IMG/VR virus record: IMGVR_UViG_3300025138_000177 | Location: 1 to 33,300 of that record | Strand: one strand, 5' to 3' | DNA: 33,300 nt | DNA from: a virus | Shown here: positions 6,192 through 12,037 of the stretch, piece after piece | Layout of the letters: each line of letters begins with the position of its first letter | Position numbering within the stretch: the first letter of the stretch is position 1 | Position numbers and translations under genes: made by a program | The notes under the pieces: generated by a model | The model's database searches: none | What the model was told of the DNA's origin: nothing | Seen by the model: the letters and a program-made list of their open reading frames with translations, nothing else

Positions 6192-6388
6192 ATGAATCAG
6201 GTGGTCAAAAAAGTTGACTACGCAGGACAGGAAAAGAACAGGAACAGGTGGTAAACTATGCAGGTACATTGCACAATAAAAGGTTAAAAAAGGGGGATGC
6301 TGAGGTATTGGAAGCATTGAGAAAGTCTGTTAGAACGCAGCTATGGAGGTCAAAATTCAAGGAGAAGGAGGTAAATCTGCAGATTTAA
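6192..6388 (+). pseudogene. Possible frameshifted small gene (about 65 codons)
   Basis: An ATG at 6192 opens a 20-codon frame (MNQVVKKVDYAGQEKNRNRW). The -1 frame is open from 6218 to 6388 without an ATG and reads EQEQVVNYAGTLHNKRLKKG, then AEVLEALRKSVRTQLWRSKF. Joined near 6233 these would give a charged helical protein. No classical slippery heptamer is seen at the junction. An imperfect internal duplication is present: CAGGTGGT...ACTACGCAGG and CAGGTGGT...ACTATGCAGG. The stretch is more GC-rich than its surroundings. It may be a decayed gene, a sequencing error, a programmed frameshift or a chance frame. Confidence 0.3.
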
Positions 6389-6394
6389 GCTATT

Positions 6395-6412
6395 TTGGTC
6401 GTAGACGACCAA
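6395..6412. promoter_or_regulatory. GTCGT-N2-ACGAC palindrome, copy 3
   Basis: TTGGTCGTAGACGACCAA has 8-bp arms around a non-palindromic AG centre. It lies about 85 nt upstream of the TTTG of the 6497-6528 promoter, matching the arrangement at copy 4, so an operator role is likely. Confidence 0.65.
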
Positions 6413-6434
6413 TTCAAAAAACTAACTCGTCTTC

Positions 6435-6469
6435 ACCCAAGCTGGGTAAAATTTACCCAAGATGGGTAA
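6435..6469. repeat. ACCCAAG-N-TGGGTAA direct repeats with palindromic junction
   Basis: ACCCAAGCTGGGTAA (6435-6449) and ACCCAAGATGGGTAA (6455-6469) have a 20-bp period. The junction TGGGTAAA-A-TTTACCCA (6443-6459) is itself a palindrome. The pair ends 27 nt upstream of the -33 element at 6497. It is a candidate operator, and the upstream terminator stem contains a similar GGGTAA/TTACCC core. Confidence 0.5.
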
Positions 6470-6496
6470 GCCTACAATAAAATAAAGGTCAGATTA

Positions 6497-6528
6497 TTTG
6501 GCTATGTCTAATTAATGTCTTATCTTTG
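6497..6528 (+). promoter_or_regulatory. Bacteroidota-type promoter (copy of the 8979 promoter)
   Basis: TTTG at 6497-6500 and TATCTTTG at 6521-6528 are separated by exactly 20 nt, a strong match to TTTG-N20-TAnnTTTG. The interval GGCTATGTCTAA is repeated in the 8979-9010 promoter. Transcription should begin near 6535, which excludes the TTG at 6526 as a start codon. Confidence 0.8.
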
Positions 6529-6600
6529 TACAATAATCAGAGGTCAGAGATAGCAAAGCCAAGCGGCAGAGTAGTATCACTCCTCACAAACAACAAACTT

Positions 6601-7773
6601 ATGTGTATAATAATAGTAAAACAGAAAGGTAATAAGGTACCTATGCAAACCTTAAAAAATTCAGCACGAATCAATCAGCACGGACTAGGCATTATTTGGC
6701 TAGATACATATAGTGTAGAGTATCACAAATCTAATGACTACAAGTTACTTGATACATCGAGACCATATATAGCACATTTTAGATATGCAACAAAAGGTGC
6801 AATCAATCTTGAGAACACCCACCCATTTAATTGTGGTAAATTTTCAGATGAATTCTTGTTTCATAATGGAACTATACAAGGCTATGGAGACAACAAGACT
6901 TGCGATAGCAAAGCACTAGCACGAGAACTAGGCGGTGTACCAAGAACAGAATGGAAAGACAAGCTAGGTAAGTATGACTCAAGATTTGTTTCTGTTAATA
7001 CAAGAAACAGAACGTTTCAAATCTACAACAGAAACCTTTGGTTTAACCAAGACAACATTTGGTATTCTAAAACAAATGTAATCCAAGACACCATTGTAGG
7101 TGTGTATGGAACTTTAAGAAAAGGACTAAGTAATAGCGGTCATTTAAAAAATGCGAAGTTTATATCTAAAGCATACACTCAAAACCCTTATCCTTTAGAG
7201 GTTAGCGGTTTACCTTATTTGCACGATGTTGTTGGTGTAGGTAAGAAAGTAGTACTAGAAGTTTATGCGGTTAACAAGGACACTCTAGCAACTCTTGACC
7301 GACTAGAAGGACACCCTCGACACTATGCTAGAAAGCAGATAACTCTTAACTTAGAGAAAGGCGGTACTAAACTATGTTGGGTATACTTTATACAGACAAG
7401 ACCCTTTAACCCTAACACTAGATGTATAAGCGACTATACTTTAGAGAAGCCAAAGAGACCAAGAATAGATTATAACAACTATACATACAACCCTTATAAA
7501 ATGGTGCCTAGGTATAATAAACAATACAATAATTTATTTGCAACTCCCAATCCTTTCCCTCAGATAGAAGTAGATACTGAATTTACTGATGAAGATGTTA
7601 AGAAATATCAATCAGATGCTTGGGCTGATGCTCAGAGAGATGCTGAAGCAGAAACAAAGTATTGTTGCACTTGTATAACTCCTTTGGTAGAGGACACAAC
7701 AGAGGTTAGCAACTCTAGATTTTATTGTGAAGAATGCAATGCAAGTTTTACAGAAGATGAGGTCTTGAGATAA
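6601..7773 (+). CDS. Class II glutamine amidotransferase fused to a GGCT/AIG2-like domain
   Basis: The ATG at 6601 places Cys2 right after Met (MCIIIVK), as required for the N-terminal nucleophile of class II amidotransferases. Also present are HFRYATKGAINLENTHPF and FHNGTIQ, the usual H-x-R-x-AT and HNG motifs; together they span about residues 2-160. From about 165 a gamma-glutamyl cyclotransferase-like domain follows, with VGVYGTLRKG and LDRLEGHPRHYARKQ (acidic residue Glu236). The C-terminal 40 residues hold C-C-x-x-C and C-x-x-C pairs, a likely zinc ribbon. The first domain would release ammonia or transfer glutamine amide; the second would cleave gamma-glutamyl-amines to 5-oxoproline. 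Fusion beside the amidoligase supports one pathway. The substrate is unknown. Confidence 0.8.
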   Translation: MCIIIVKQKGNKVPMQTLKNSARINQHGLGIIWLDTYSVEYHKSNDYKLLDTSRPYIAHFRYATKGAINLENTHPFNCGKFSDEFLFHNGTIQGYGDNKTCDSKALARELGGVPRTEWKDKLGKYDSRFVSVNTRNRTFQIYNRNLWFNQDNIWYSKTNVIQDTIVGVYGTLRKGLSNSGHLKNAKFISKAYTQNPYPLEVSGLPYLHDVVGVGKKVVLEVYAVNKDTLATLDRLEGHPRHYARKQITLNLEKGGTKLCWVYFIQTRPFNPNTRCISDYTLEKPKRPRIDYNNYTYNPYKMVPRYNKQYNNLFATPNPFPQIEVDTEFTDEDVKKYQSDAWADAQRDAEAETKYCCTCITPLVEDTTEVSNSRFYCEECNASFTEDEVLR

Positions 7774-7783
7774 CCTTATCAAT

Positions 7784-7837
7784 GGAGGGAAGTTTTTGTC
7801 ATCTTCCCTCCTATCTGTATCGAGATGTGTATCTCGA
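7784..7837 (+). other. Two consecutive hairpins after the amidotransferase gene
   Basis: GGAGGGAAG/CTTCCCTCC (7784-7792, 7803-7811) is a perfect 9-bp stem with a 10-nt loop. TCGAGAT-GTGT-ATCTCGA (7820-7837) is a perfect 7-bp stem with a tetraloop. Neither is followed by a T-run, so they may be processing, stability or attenuation structures before the 7889 gene. Confidence 0.5.
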
Positions 7838-7888
7838 CTGAAGATTCGAAAACGATGAAACAGATTTAAAAACTTTAAAACAAACAAA

Positions 7889-8089
7889 ATGGATAACGTA
7901 AATTTTATGAAAATGTTTTTAACTATGCAAGATATGTCTATGGACAATAGCACTAGTATTAAAGACAAGGTGAAAGCCAAAGAGAGAATAGTTTTTGCAA
8001 CTCACGGAATTATAAAGCCAAGTGATTGGGCAGAACTAACTGATGAAGTAAAATTAAATAGATTAAATAAATTACAAACAATAAAATAA
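7889..8089 (+). CDS. Small protein of unknown function, 66 aa
   Basis: The product begins MDNVNFMKMFLTMQDMSMDN, with a methionine-rich N-terminus followed by a helical charged region (SIKDKVKAKERIVFATHG) and a C-terminal DEVKLNRLNKLQTIK. No domain was recognised. The start follows an AAACAAACAAA leader, the common translation context here, and the next gene starts 2 nt after the stop. It is the first gene of a run of four tightly packed small genes. The function is unknown. Confidence 0.6.
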   Translation: MDNVNFMKMFLTMQDMSMDNSTSIKDKVKAKERIVFATHGIIKPSDWAELTDEVKLNRLNKLQTIK

Positions 8090-8091
8090 TT

Positions 8092-8346
8092 ATGATTGAA
8101 AAAATTAAAAAATTAGAAATAGATAATGCCTTACTTGAATTAAAAGCATTAAGGTGTGAGGAAGAAATAAGCAATCTAAAGCATAAGATGTCTGTATCAC
8201 AGAATGCTCTTCTGACCAACTACTTTATGAATAACATAGGAATACCCAAATGCTATGTCATAGATGAAGCAGACAAAGAGGTATATGATTTTGAACTGAT
8301 GAGAGAAATATTTGAAAACGAATTAACTAAATTAAAAACTAAATAA
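8092..8346 (+). CDS. Small coiled-coil protein, 84 aa
   Basis: The N-terminal half (MIEKIKKLEIDNALLELKAL, then RCEEEISNLKHKM) shows heptad spacing typical of a coiled coil. The second half (IPKCYVIDEADKEVYDFELM) has a short beta-like stretch and a terminal helix. Two cysteines are present. The gene starts 2 nt after the preceding stop and ends 4 nt before the next start. No family was recognised; it may be an assembly or adaptor protein. Confidence 0.6.
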   Translation: MIEKIKKLEIDNALLELKALRCEEEISNLKHKMSVSQNALLTNYFMNNIGIPKCYVIDEADKEVYDFELMREIFENELTKLKTK

Positions 8347-8350
8347 TATT

Positions 8351-8704
8351 ATGGGACCGCAAAGTAAATATAACGTAGAAAAAATGCTTGAGAAGGCACA
8401 CACAAAAAAAGAAAATATTATGGAATTACCAAAAGAATACCAACTACTGAAGTTAAATGGTAAGGAAATGACAAATGAAACCTTACGAAGTTTTGATTAT
8501 CTCTACCGAGATATAGTAAAACAAGCTACACAACTAAGAGAACAATACCAAGCAGACAACGAGCCTATTATGAATCAGACAACAACAACAGATTTATACA
8601 AGGTAATGAACAACACAACTAAATTTAATAACGAAGTTATGATAGTGTTAAATCTTATTGATGATTTAACAGAGAAACTCAAGAACTTAAAAATAAAAAA
8701 CTAA
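8351..8704 (+). CDS. Helical protein of unknown function, 117 aa
   Basis: The protein is predicted helical and rich in Lys, Glu, Asn and Thr. It begins MGPQSKYNVEKMLEKAHTKK and ends LIDDLTEKLKNLKIKN. It shows no enzyme motif, membrane helix or signal peptide. Its TAA overlaps the next ATG by one base (TAATG), indicating translational coupling. An internal ATG at 8420 could be an alternative start, giving a shorter protein beginning MELPKEYQLLKLNGKEM. Function unknown. Confidence 0.6.
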   Translation: MGPQSKYNVEKMLEKAHTKKENIMELPKEYQLLKLNGKEMTNETLRSFDYLYRDIVKQATQLREQYQADNEPIMNQTTTTDLYKVMNNTTKFNNEVMIVLNLIDDLTEKLKNLKIKN

Positions 8705-8940
8705 TGCAATATATTAAAATAAACAAAGTAGAACTAGCAAGTAAATTAGCAAGACTAGAAACAGAAGCAATTTTAGATGGTACTGATTTTATCGTTGATG
8801 TCGTAAACGATAAAGGACAAGTATATGAAACCAAATATTCAGAGGAAGGTCAAAAAGTATTTGACCAAGCATATGATATGTATTGCGATATTATAGAATC
8901 AACTAAACAAAAACCTGCTTTTACCATACCTTTTGGGTAA
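8704..8940 (+). CDS. Small acidic protein of unknown function, 78 aa
   Basis: The product begins MQYIKINKVELASKLARLET, then has a likely beta-hairpin (FIVDVVNDKGQVYETKYSEE) and a helix (VFDQAYDMYCDIIEST), ending KPAFTIPFG. The short alpha-beta-alpha layout suggests a small folded domain, but I do not recognise it. It is the last gene of the 7889-8940 run and is coupled to the previous gene by TAATG. A GTCGT palindrome begins 2 nt after its stop. Confidence 0.6.
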   Translation: MQYIKINKVELASKLARLETEAILDGTDFIVDVVNDKGQVYETKYSEEGQKVFDQAYDMYCDIIESTKQKPAFTIPFG

Positions 8941-8942
8941 AA

Positions 8943-8958
8943 TGGTCGTACACGACCA
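8943..8958. promoter_or_regulatory. GTCGT-N2-ACGAC palindrome, copy 4
   Basis: TGGTCGT-AC-ACGACCA has 7-bp arms. It lies 20 nt upstream of the TTTG of the 8979-9010 promoter, so a bound regulator would sit next to RNA polymerase. Confidence 0.65.
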
Positions 8959-8978
8959 ATCAATTTAATACAATATTA

Positions 8979-9010
8979 TTTGGCTATGTCTAAATAATGT
9001 TGTATTTTTG
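8979..9010 (+). promoter_or_regulatory. Bacteroidota-type promoter, near-duplicate of 6497-6528
   Basis: TTTG at 8979-8982 and TATTTTTG at 9003-9010 are separated by exactly 20 nt. From about 8975 to 9011 the sequence is nearly identical to the 6493-6529 promoter, including ATTATTTGGCTATGTCTAA. It should drive the small membrane gene and those after it. Confidence 0.78.
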
Positions 9011-9032
9011 TTTAATACTAAAATTTAAAAAT

Positions 9033-9152
9033 ATGAACTTAAAAGAATTTATTAAAGAACTAAGAGCGAAGCCTATCGAGCATCTGCTAGACTTGTTAAC
9101 CCTATGTCTAGTATTTTTATTTGGCTACGTTGCTATATGGATATTCTATTAA
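9033..9152 (+). CDS. Single-pass membrane protein, 39 aa
   Basis: A basic cytoplasmic start (MNLKEFIKELRAKPIEHLLD) is followed by one hydrophobic helix, LLTLCLVFLFGYVAIWIFY, running to the C-terminus. The gene lies 22 nt downstream of a strong promoter and is the first gene of its transcript. It is too short for most gene callers. Tiny membrane proteins in phages can be holins, inhibitors of superinfection or host-takeover peptides. One helix and an early-type promoter do not decide between these. Confidence 0.6.
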   Translation: MNLKEFIKELRAKPIEHLLDLLTLCLVFLFGYVAIWIFY

Positions 9153-9154
9153 CT

Positions 9155-9361
9155 ATGGATATATATGATAAACCAGAAAATGAATTTCTGGATTGGTTAC
9201 AAGACCAAATAAAAGATGAAGAGGAGGGCGGAGATGACTCTGAGCAACTCGATAATGTTTATACTTATATATCTAATAGGATAATCAGAATGAAAAAAAA
9301 ACACGATGAAAAAATGCGATGGGCATTTTGGGATGAGAACTTATTTGAAAACAATGACTAG
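9155..9361 (+). CDS. Small acidic protein of unknown function, 68 aa
   Basis: The ATG at 9155 is preferred to the ATG at 9104, because it starts 2 nt after the stop of the membrane-protein gene, while the upstream start would overlap it by 49 nt. The product begins MDIYDKPENEFLDWLQDQIK, is very acidic in the middle (DEEEGGDDSEQLD) and ends with an aromatic-rich helix (MRWAFWDENLFEN). No family was recognised. The acidic character could suit a DNA-mimic or a partner of a basic protein, which is speculation. Confidence 0.55.
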   Translation: MDIYDKPENEFLDWLQDQIKDEEEGGDDSEQLDNVYTYISNRIIRMKKKHDEKMRWAFWDENLFENND

Positions 9362-9587
9362 CCTAGGGAGAAACGTAATTGCTGAATTCTATAAAAAGCA
9401 ATTAGAGAAAGAAAGATACAAGCTATCTGTTATTGAACTAGATAATTATTTTACCCACTCTGGAAAGGAGGAGATAAATAATAAGATTATATCAATGACT
9501 CCTTCATATAGACGAAAGAAAAAAATCATACGTTACGACAATGATATGAGCAAATACAAACTTAAAAAATATTACAATGTCCAATAA
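9354..9587 (+). CDS. Small basic protein of unknown function, 77 aa
   Basis: The ATG at 9354 is chosen because it overlaps the previous stop by only 8 nt; the longer frame from 9306 would overlap by 56 nt. The product begins MTSLGRNVIAEFYKKQLEKE and is rich in Lys, Tyr and Arg (TPSYRRKKKIIRYDNDMSKY). No motif identifies a function. The C-terminus overlaps the next gene by 11 nt. It is part of the 9033-9765 transcript. Confidence 0.55.
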   Translation: MTSLGRNVIAEFYKKQLEKERYKLSVIELDNYFTHSGKEEINNKIISMTPSYRRKKKIIRYDNDMSKYKLKKYYNVQ

Positions 9588-9765
9588 TCAAAAATATTAT
9601 GCGAACCTTATAGCTAATTCTCTTCAATTAAAAGTAAGGGTAAAACAATTAGAGAAACAACTTAAAAAAGAAAAAGAAAAAAGAATTAGCTGGAACGATG
9701 GAAACCAAAAATTAATAGAAGGACAATGGTATGTTAAGGGTACTGACTTTTGGAAAAACGATTAA
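9577..9765 (+). CDS. Small coiled-coil protein, 62 aa
   Basis: The product begins MSNNQKYYANLIANSLQLKV, then a short coiled-coil (VKQLEKQLKKEKEKR) and an aromatic tail (GQWYVKGTDFWKND). It overlaps the preceding gene by 11 nt. No family was recognised. A -33 promoter element for the next gene lies inside its last codons. Confidence 0.55.
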   Translation: MSNNQKYYANLIANSLQLKVRVKQLEKQLKKEKEKRISWNDGNQKLIEGQWYVKGTDFWKND

Positions 9766-9780
9766 TTTATACTAACTTTA
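9749..9780 (+). promoter_or_regulatory. Likely Bacteroidota-type promoter before the 9808 gene
   Basis: TTTG at 9749-9752 and TAACTTTA at 9773-9780 are separated by exactly 20 nt. The -7 element is one base off TAnnTTTG. Spacing identical to the two stronger promoters supports the call. Confidence 0.55.
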
Positions 9781-9807
9781 CACAAATGATAAACTAAAAA
9801 TTATATT

Positions 9808-10197
9808 ATGAAACTTATATTAGAAGAAATATTATGGAGAAAACAAGAGAAAACTCCTAACAAAAAACGAATACAAAAGCTACAACAATTTTGCGACAAA
9901 AAAAAGATGACTTTTTTTCAGTTTAGAAAGACTGGAGAAGTTATGAAGCGAGATACTTTTATGGACTATTACTACGATAGAGATATAAAAGTTTTAGTTA
10001 ATGGATTAAGAATGTTACCAAACGCAACAGATGTAATAAGATATGTAGGAGGATATTCTATTCAAGTATTACCAGACAAAAACTATTGTTATTACTACCA
10101 CCGAACAATGGAGGTAAGTAAAAATTTAAAAGAACTAGAGGAGAAATTATATAACCACGCTAAAACTTTTATATTCGCTTATGGAAGAGGACAATAA
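9808..10197 (+). CDS. Tyrosine-rich protein of unknown function, 129 aa
   Basis: The product begins MKLILEEILWRKQEKTPNKK, has a strongly basic N-terminal third, and a tyrosine-rich middle and C-terminal part (MDYYYDRDIK, NYCYYYHRTMEVSK). There is no signal peptide or membrane helix. It may be a small alpha/beta fold, with a possible beta stretch around VGGYSIQVLPDK. It overlaps the DUF3310-like gene by 17 nt. No family was recognised. The promoter at 9749-9780 appears to serve it. Confidence 0.6.
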   Translation: MKLILEEILWRKQEKTPNKKRIQKLQQFCDKKKMTFFQFRKTGEVMKRDTFMDYYYDRDIKVLVNGLRMLPNATDVIRYVGGYSIQVLPDKNYCYYYHRTMEVSKNLKELEEKLYNHAKTFIFAYGRGQ

Positions 10198-10480
10198 ATC
10201 TAAATTCTATTGGGATAAATCTAGGAACTTATCTACAACCCAAGATTCAAAAGACAAAAGAGTACCATCATATTATGTTGGAGACACTTATAGAGAAGGT
10301 TATTATCAAGCTAGATATGTGGTAGAGGACTTTGACTGCACTTACAATGTTTCAACCGCCATAACCTATTGCTTACGTAGTAAAAAAAAGCACGATGATG
10401 GAGGGATTGAATGCTTAATTAAAGCAAGAAATCATTTAGAATTTGAAATTGAACGTCTAAATAAATTGCACAATAAATAA
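10181..10480 (+). CDS. DUF3310-like protein, 99 aa
   Basis: The C-terminal half reads YQARYVVEDFDCTYNVSTAI, then TYCLRSKKKHDDGGIECLIK, then ARNHLEFEIERL. This matches the DUF3310 (SaV-like) pattern: Y-x-x-x-V-x-E-D-F near the start, then A-I-x-Y-x-x-R, K, and a closing helix with K-A-x-x-x-L-x-x-E-I. Such proteins are common in phages, often annotated as nucleotide-kinase-like, but their true function is not established. The N-terminal 35 residues are polar and possibly disordered. A large inverted repeat begins 35 nt after its stop. Confidence 0.55.
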   Translation: MEEDNKSKFYWDKSRNLSTTQDSKDKRVPSYYVGDTYREGYYQARYVVEDFDCTYNVSTAITYCLRSKKKHDDGGIECLIKARNHLEFEIERLNKLHNK

Positions 10481-10515
10481 ACATTACTTATATTAGCTGA
10501 AGTTTTCATAATAAC

Positions 10516-10585
10516 AAAAAGAGGAGGTAGCCAATAACGGCAAATTAATATTAATATTATTAAATGTTTAAAGCCTCCTCTTTTT
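10516..10585 (+). terminator. Long-loop purine/pyrimidine hairpin with nested mini-hairpin
   Basis: AAAAAGAGGAGG (10516-10527) and CCTCCTCTTTTT (10574-10585) are perfect 12-bp arms separated by 46 nt. Just inside the left arm lies GCC-AATAAC-GGC. The right arm ends in a T-run, so it can act as a terminator. It ends only 14 nt before the next ATG, so attenuation of the downstream gene or a stable small RNA are alternatives. The 13219-13301 element has the same architecture. Confidence 0.6.
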
Positions 10586-10599
10586 AAAACCAACAAACA

Positions 10600-10770
10600 A
10601 TGCCAGACTCATTAATAAAATCAGAAGAAGAAAAAGAAATTCGTATTAAACACGATAAGATAAATAATTATCTTAACGAAGTGTTTCATACTTTTGGAAA
10701 AGACAATAAATCATTAGTACAAGAACTATTAAATTTAAAAGAAAAATCAAATGAAAAGAGAAGTATTTAA
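10600..10770 (+). CDS. Small charged protein, 56 aa
   Basis: This short frame begins MPDSLIKSEEEKEIRIKHDK and is a charged helical peptide ending KEKSNEKRSI. Its ATG follows an AACAAACA leader, the common translation context in this genome, and its end overlaps the DnaA-like gene by 20 nt. No domain was recognised. It could be a small partner or a leader peptide of the replication operon. The leader and coupling support a real gene. Confidence 0.5.
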   Translation: MPDSLIKSEEEKEIRIKHDKINNYLNEVFHTFGKDNKSLVQELLNLKEKSNEKRSI

Positions 10771-11053
10771 AAAGTTAGTAGATAACGTTTGCAGGGTATG
10801 TGAAATAAATCAAACGGACTTATTCGCCAAACTAAAGATTAGAAAAAATGTAGATGCTAGGCACTTATTATACTACACTTGCAAACAAAGGAATATGGCT
10901 TTAGTAACAATACAAGGTTATATGGAGGACAATGGATATAACATTAATCACTCTTCTATTATACACGGAATAAATGTAGTAAAAGAAAATATAGAAAACG
11001 ACTCTGACTACCGAACAATTACTAATCAGATTCAAGAATGTTCTATACTTTAA
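10751..11053 (+). CDS. Stand-alone DnaA domain IV-like DNA-binding protein (copy 1)
   Basis: The 100-residue product resembles only the C-terminal, DnaA-box-binding domain of DnaA (domain IV). VDARHLLYYTCKQRNMALVT corresponds to the A-R-x-x-A-x-Y-L helix. The NHSSIIHGINVV segment matches the D-H-[ST]-T-V-I-H-A signature. Asp is replaced by Asn, as is common in phage versions. There is no AAA+ ATPase domain. A second paralogue is at 17939-18349. Likely roles are recognition of a phage origin or control of transcription. Binding to the GACATA repeats in this window is a guess. It overlaps its neighbours, consistent with an operon. Confidence 0.7.
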   Translation: MKREVFKKLVDNVCRVCEINQTDLFAKLKIRKNVDARHLLYYTCKQRNMALVTIQGYMEDNGYNINHSSIIHGINVVKENIENDSDYRTITNQIQECSIL

Positions 11054-11460
11054 ATGATATATTTAATCAATCTAAGGCAGATGAATTTTCAGCCACATTA
11101 GATGCTGAAGATTATGAAGCACGAATATTATACGGAATAAGAATAGAAAAAAACCACAAGACTCAAGCGATAATCATTCACAACACTACAATGGGAGGAG
11201 ACTTTTATAAAGAGATAACTCCAGAAGAATATAAAACTTTTTATCAAAAAGGATGGAGATTAGCAGTTTTTGTCTTATGTTTGTCTAACTATCGTAGAAA
11301 ATTAGATATGGTAGAAGCAAACATTAAAAGAGAAGTTAATAGTAGAAAGAATGCAAAACATATTCAGAATCTTAAAAGTGCAAGAGAAAGAATTATGTTT
11401 TCTTTCACTAAGATAACAAAGAAAATAAATTTAATAATCAAACAAACAAACAATGACTAA
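11038..11460 (+). CDS. Protein of unknown function in the recombination operon, 140 aa
   Basis: The product begins MFYTLNDIFNQSKADEFSAT and ends in a basic helical region (ARERIMFSFTKITKKINLII). The middle may hold a small beta-sheet (YGIRIEKNHKTQAIIIHNTT), followed by a helix with WRLAVFVLCLSNYRRKLDMV. It lies between the DnaA-like gene and the single-strand annealing protein and overlaps both, which suggests a role in DNA replication or recombination. I do not recognise the family. Confidence 0.6.
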   Translation: MFYTLNDIFNQSKADEFSATLDAEDYEARILYGIRIEKNHKTQAIIIHNTTMGGDFYKEITPEEYKTFYQKGWRLAVFVLCLSNYRRKLDMVEANIKREVNSRKNAKHIQNLKSARERIMFSFTKITKKINLIIKQTNND

Positions 11461-12037
11461 ATTAAAAACAATCAACATCAAAGGAAAGGCTTACGTTGAA
11501 GTTAAAGAAAGAATTAAACATTTCAGAGAAACCTACCAACACGAATTCGGATTAGTAACAAATGTATTGTCTCATACCGCAGATAGTATATTATTAAAAT
11601 CAGAAATCATAGAAAAAAAGACTGGCTTTGTTGTGGCTGATGGAATAGCTTTTGAAGAATCTGCATCTTCATTTATAAACAAAGGTAACTATGTAGAAAA
11701 TTGTCAAACATCTGCTTGGGGTAGAGCCTTAGGTAATTTTGGAATAGGTATTGACAATGCGGTAGCCAGTTATGAAGAATCGGCAAACTGGAAGTTAAAT
11801 GATAAACCAGTTGCAGTGACTCCACCAGTTACAAATAAAAAACCTACAAAAGTAAAGGTAGATTTAAATCAAAAGGGGACTAAAGAAGTTACGGACATAA
11901 CTCAAATGCTAAAATACATTGCTAAACAAAAGATTAAAAGTTTACCAGAGGCACTTACAATGTTAGCAGATAATGACTACATTATAACTAATGAGGTTAA
12001 TGAGAATGTATCTAACCTTTTTAAATCTAAAAAATAA
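11453..12037 (+). CDS. Putative single-strand DNA annealing protein
   Basis: The 194-residue product carries KGKAYVEVKERIKHFRETY near the N-terminus and NYVENCQTSAWGRALGNFGI, then GIDNAVASYEE, in the centre. This E-N-x-x-T-S-A-x-G-R-A-L-G-x-x-G-I-G pattern is typical of phage annealing proteins of the ERF/Rad52-like superfamily. The C-terminal 70 residues begin with a proline/threonine/lysine linker. The protein would anneal complementary single strands produced by the exonuclease encoded next, whose ATG overlaps this stop by one base. Such exonuclease-annealer pairs are well known in phages. Assignment to a precise SSAP subfamily is uncertain. Confidence 0.72.
   Translation: MTKLKTINIKGKAYVEVKERIKHFRETYQHEFGLVTNVLSHTADSILLKSEIIEKKTGFVVADGIAFEESASSFINKGNYVENCQTSAWGRALGNFGIGIDNAVASYEESANWKLNDKPVAVTPPVTNKKPTKVKVDLNQKGTKEVTDITQMLKYIAKQKIKSLPEALTMLADNDYIITNEVNENVSNLFKSKK

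Noticed and set aside
6018-6317. Minus-strand ORF of 99 codons in the control island
   Set aside because: It reads through the terminator and repeats, has no promoter or leader and no recognisable domain.
6526-6600. N-terminal extension of the amidotransferase fusion from a TTG
   Set aside because: The TTG is part of the -7 promoter element, and the nucleophile Cys must follow the initiator Met, as it does at 6601.
7838-7860. TTCGAATC-like T-loop sequence suggesting a minus-strand tRNA
   Set aside because: No cloverleaf, acceptor stem or anticodon arm can be built around it.
9104-9154. Upstream start of the 9155 gene
   Set aside because: It would overlap the membrane-protein gene by 49 nt; the start at 9155 has ideal spacing.
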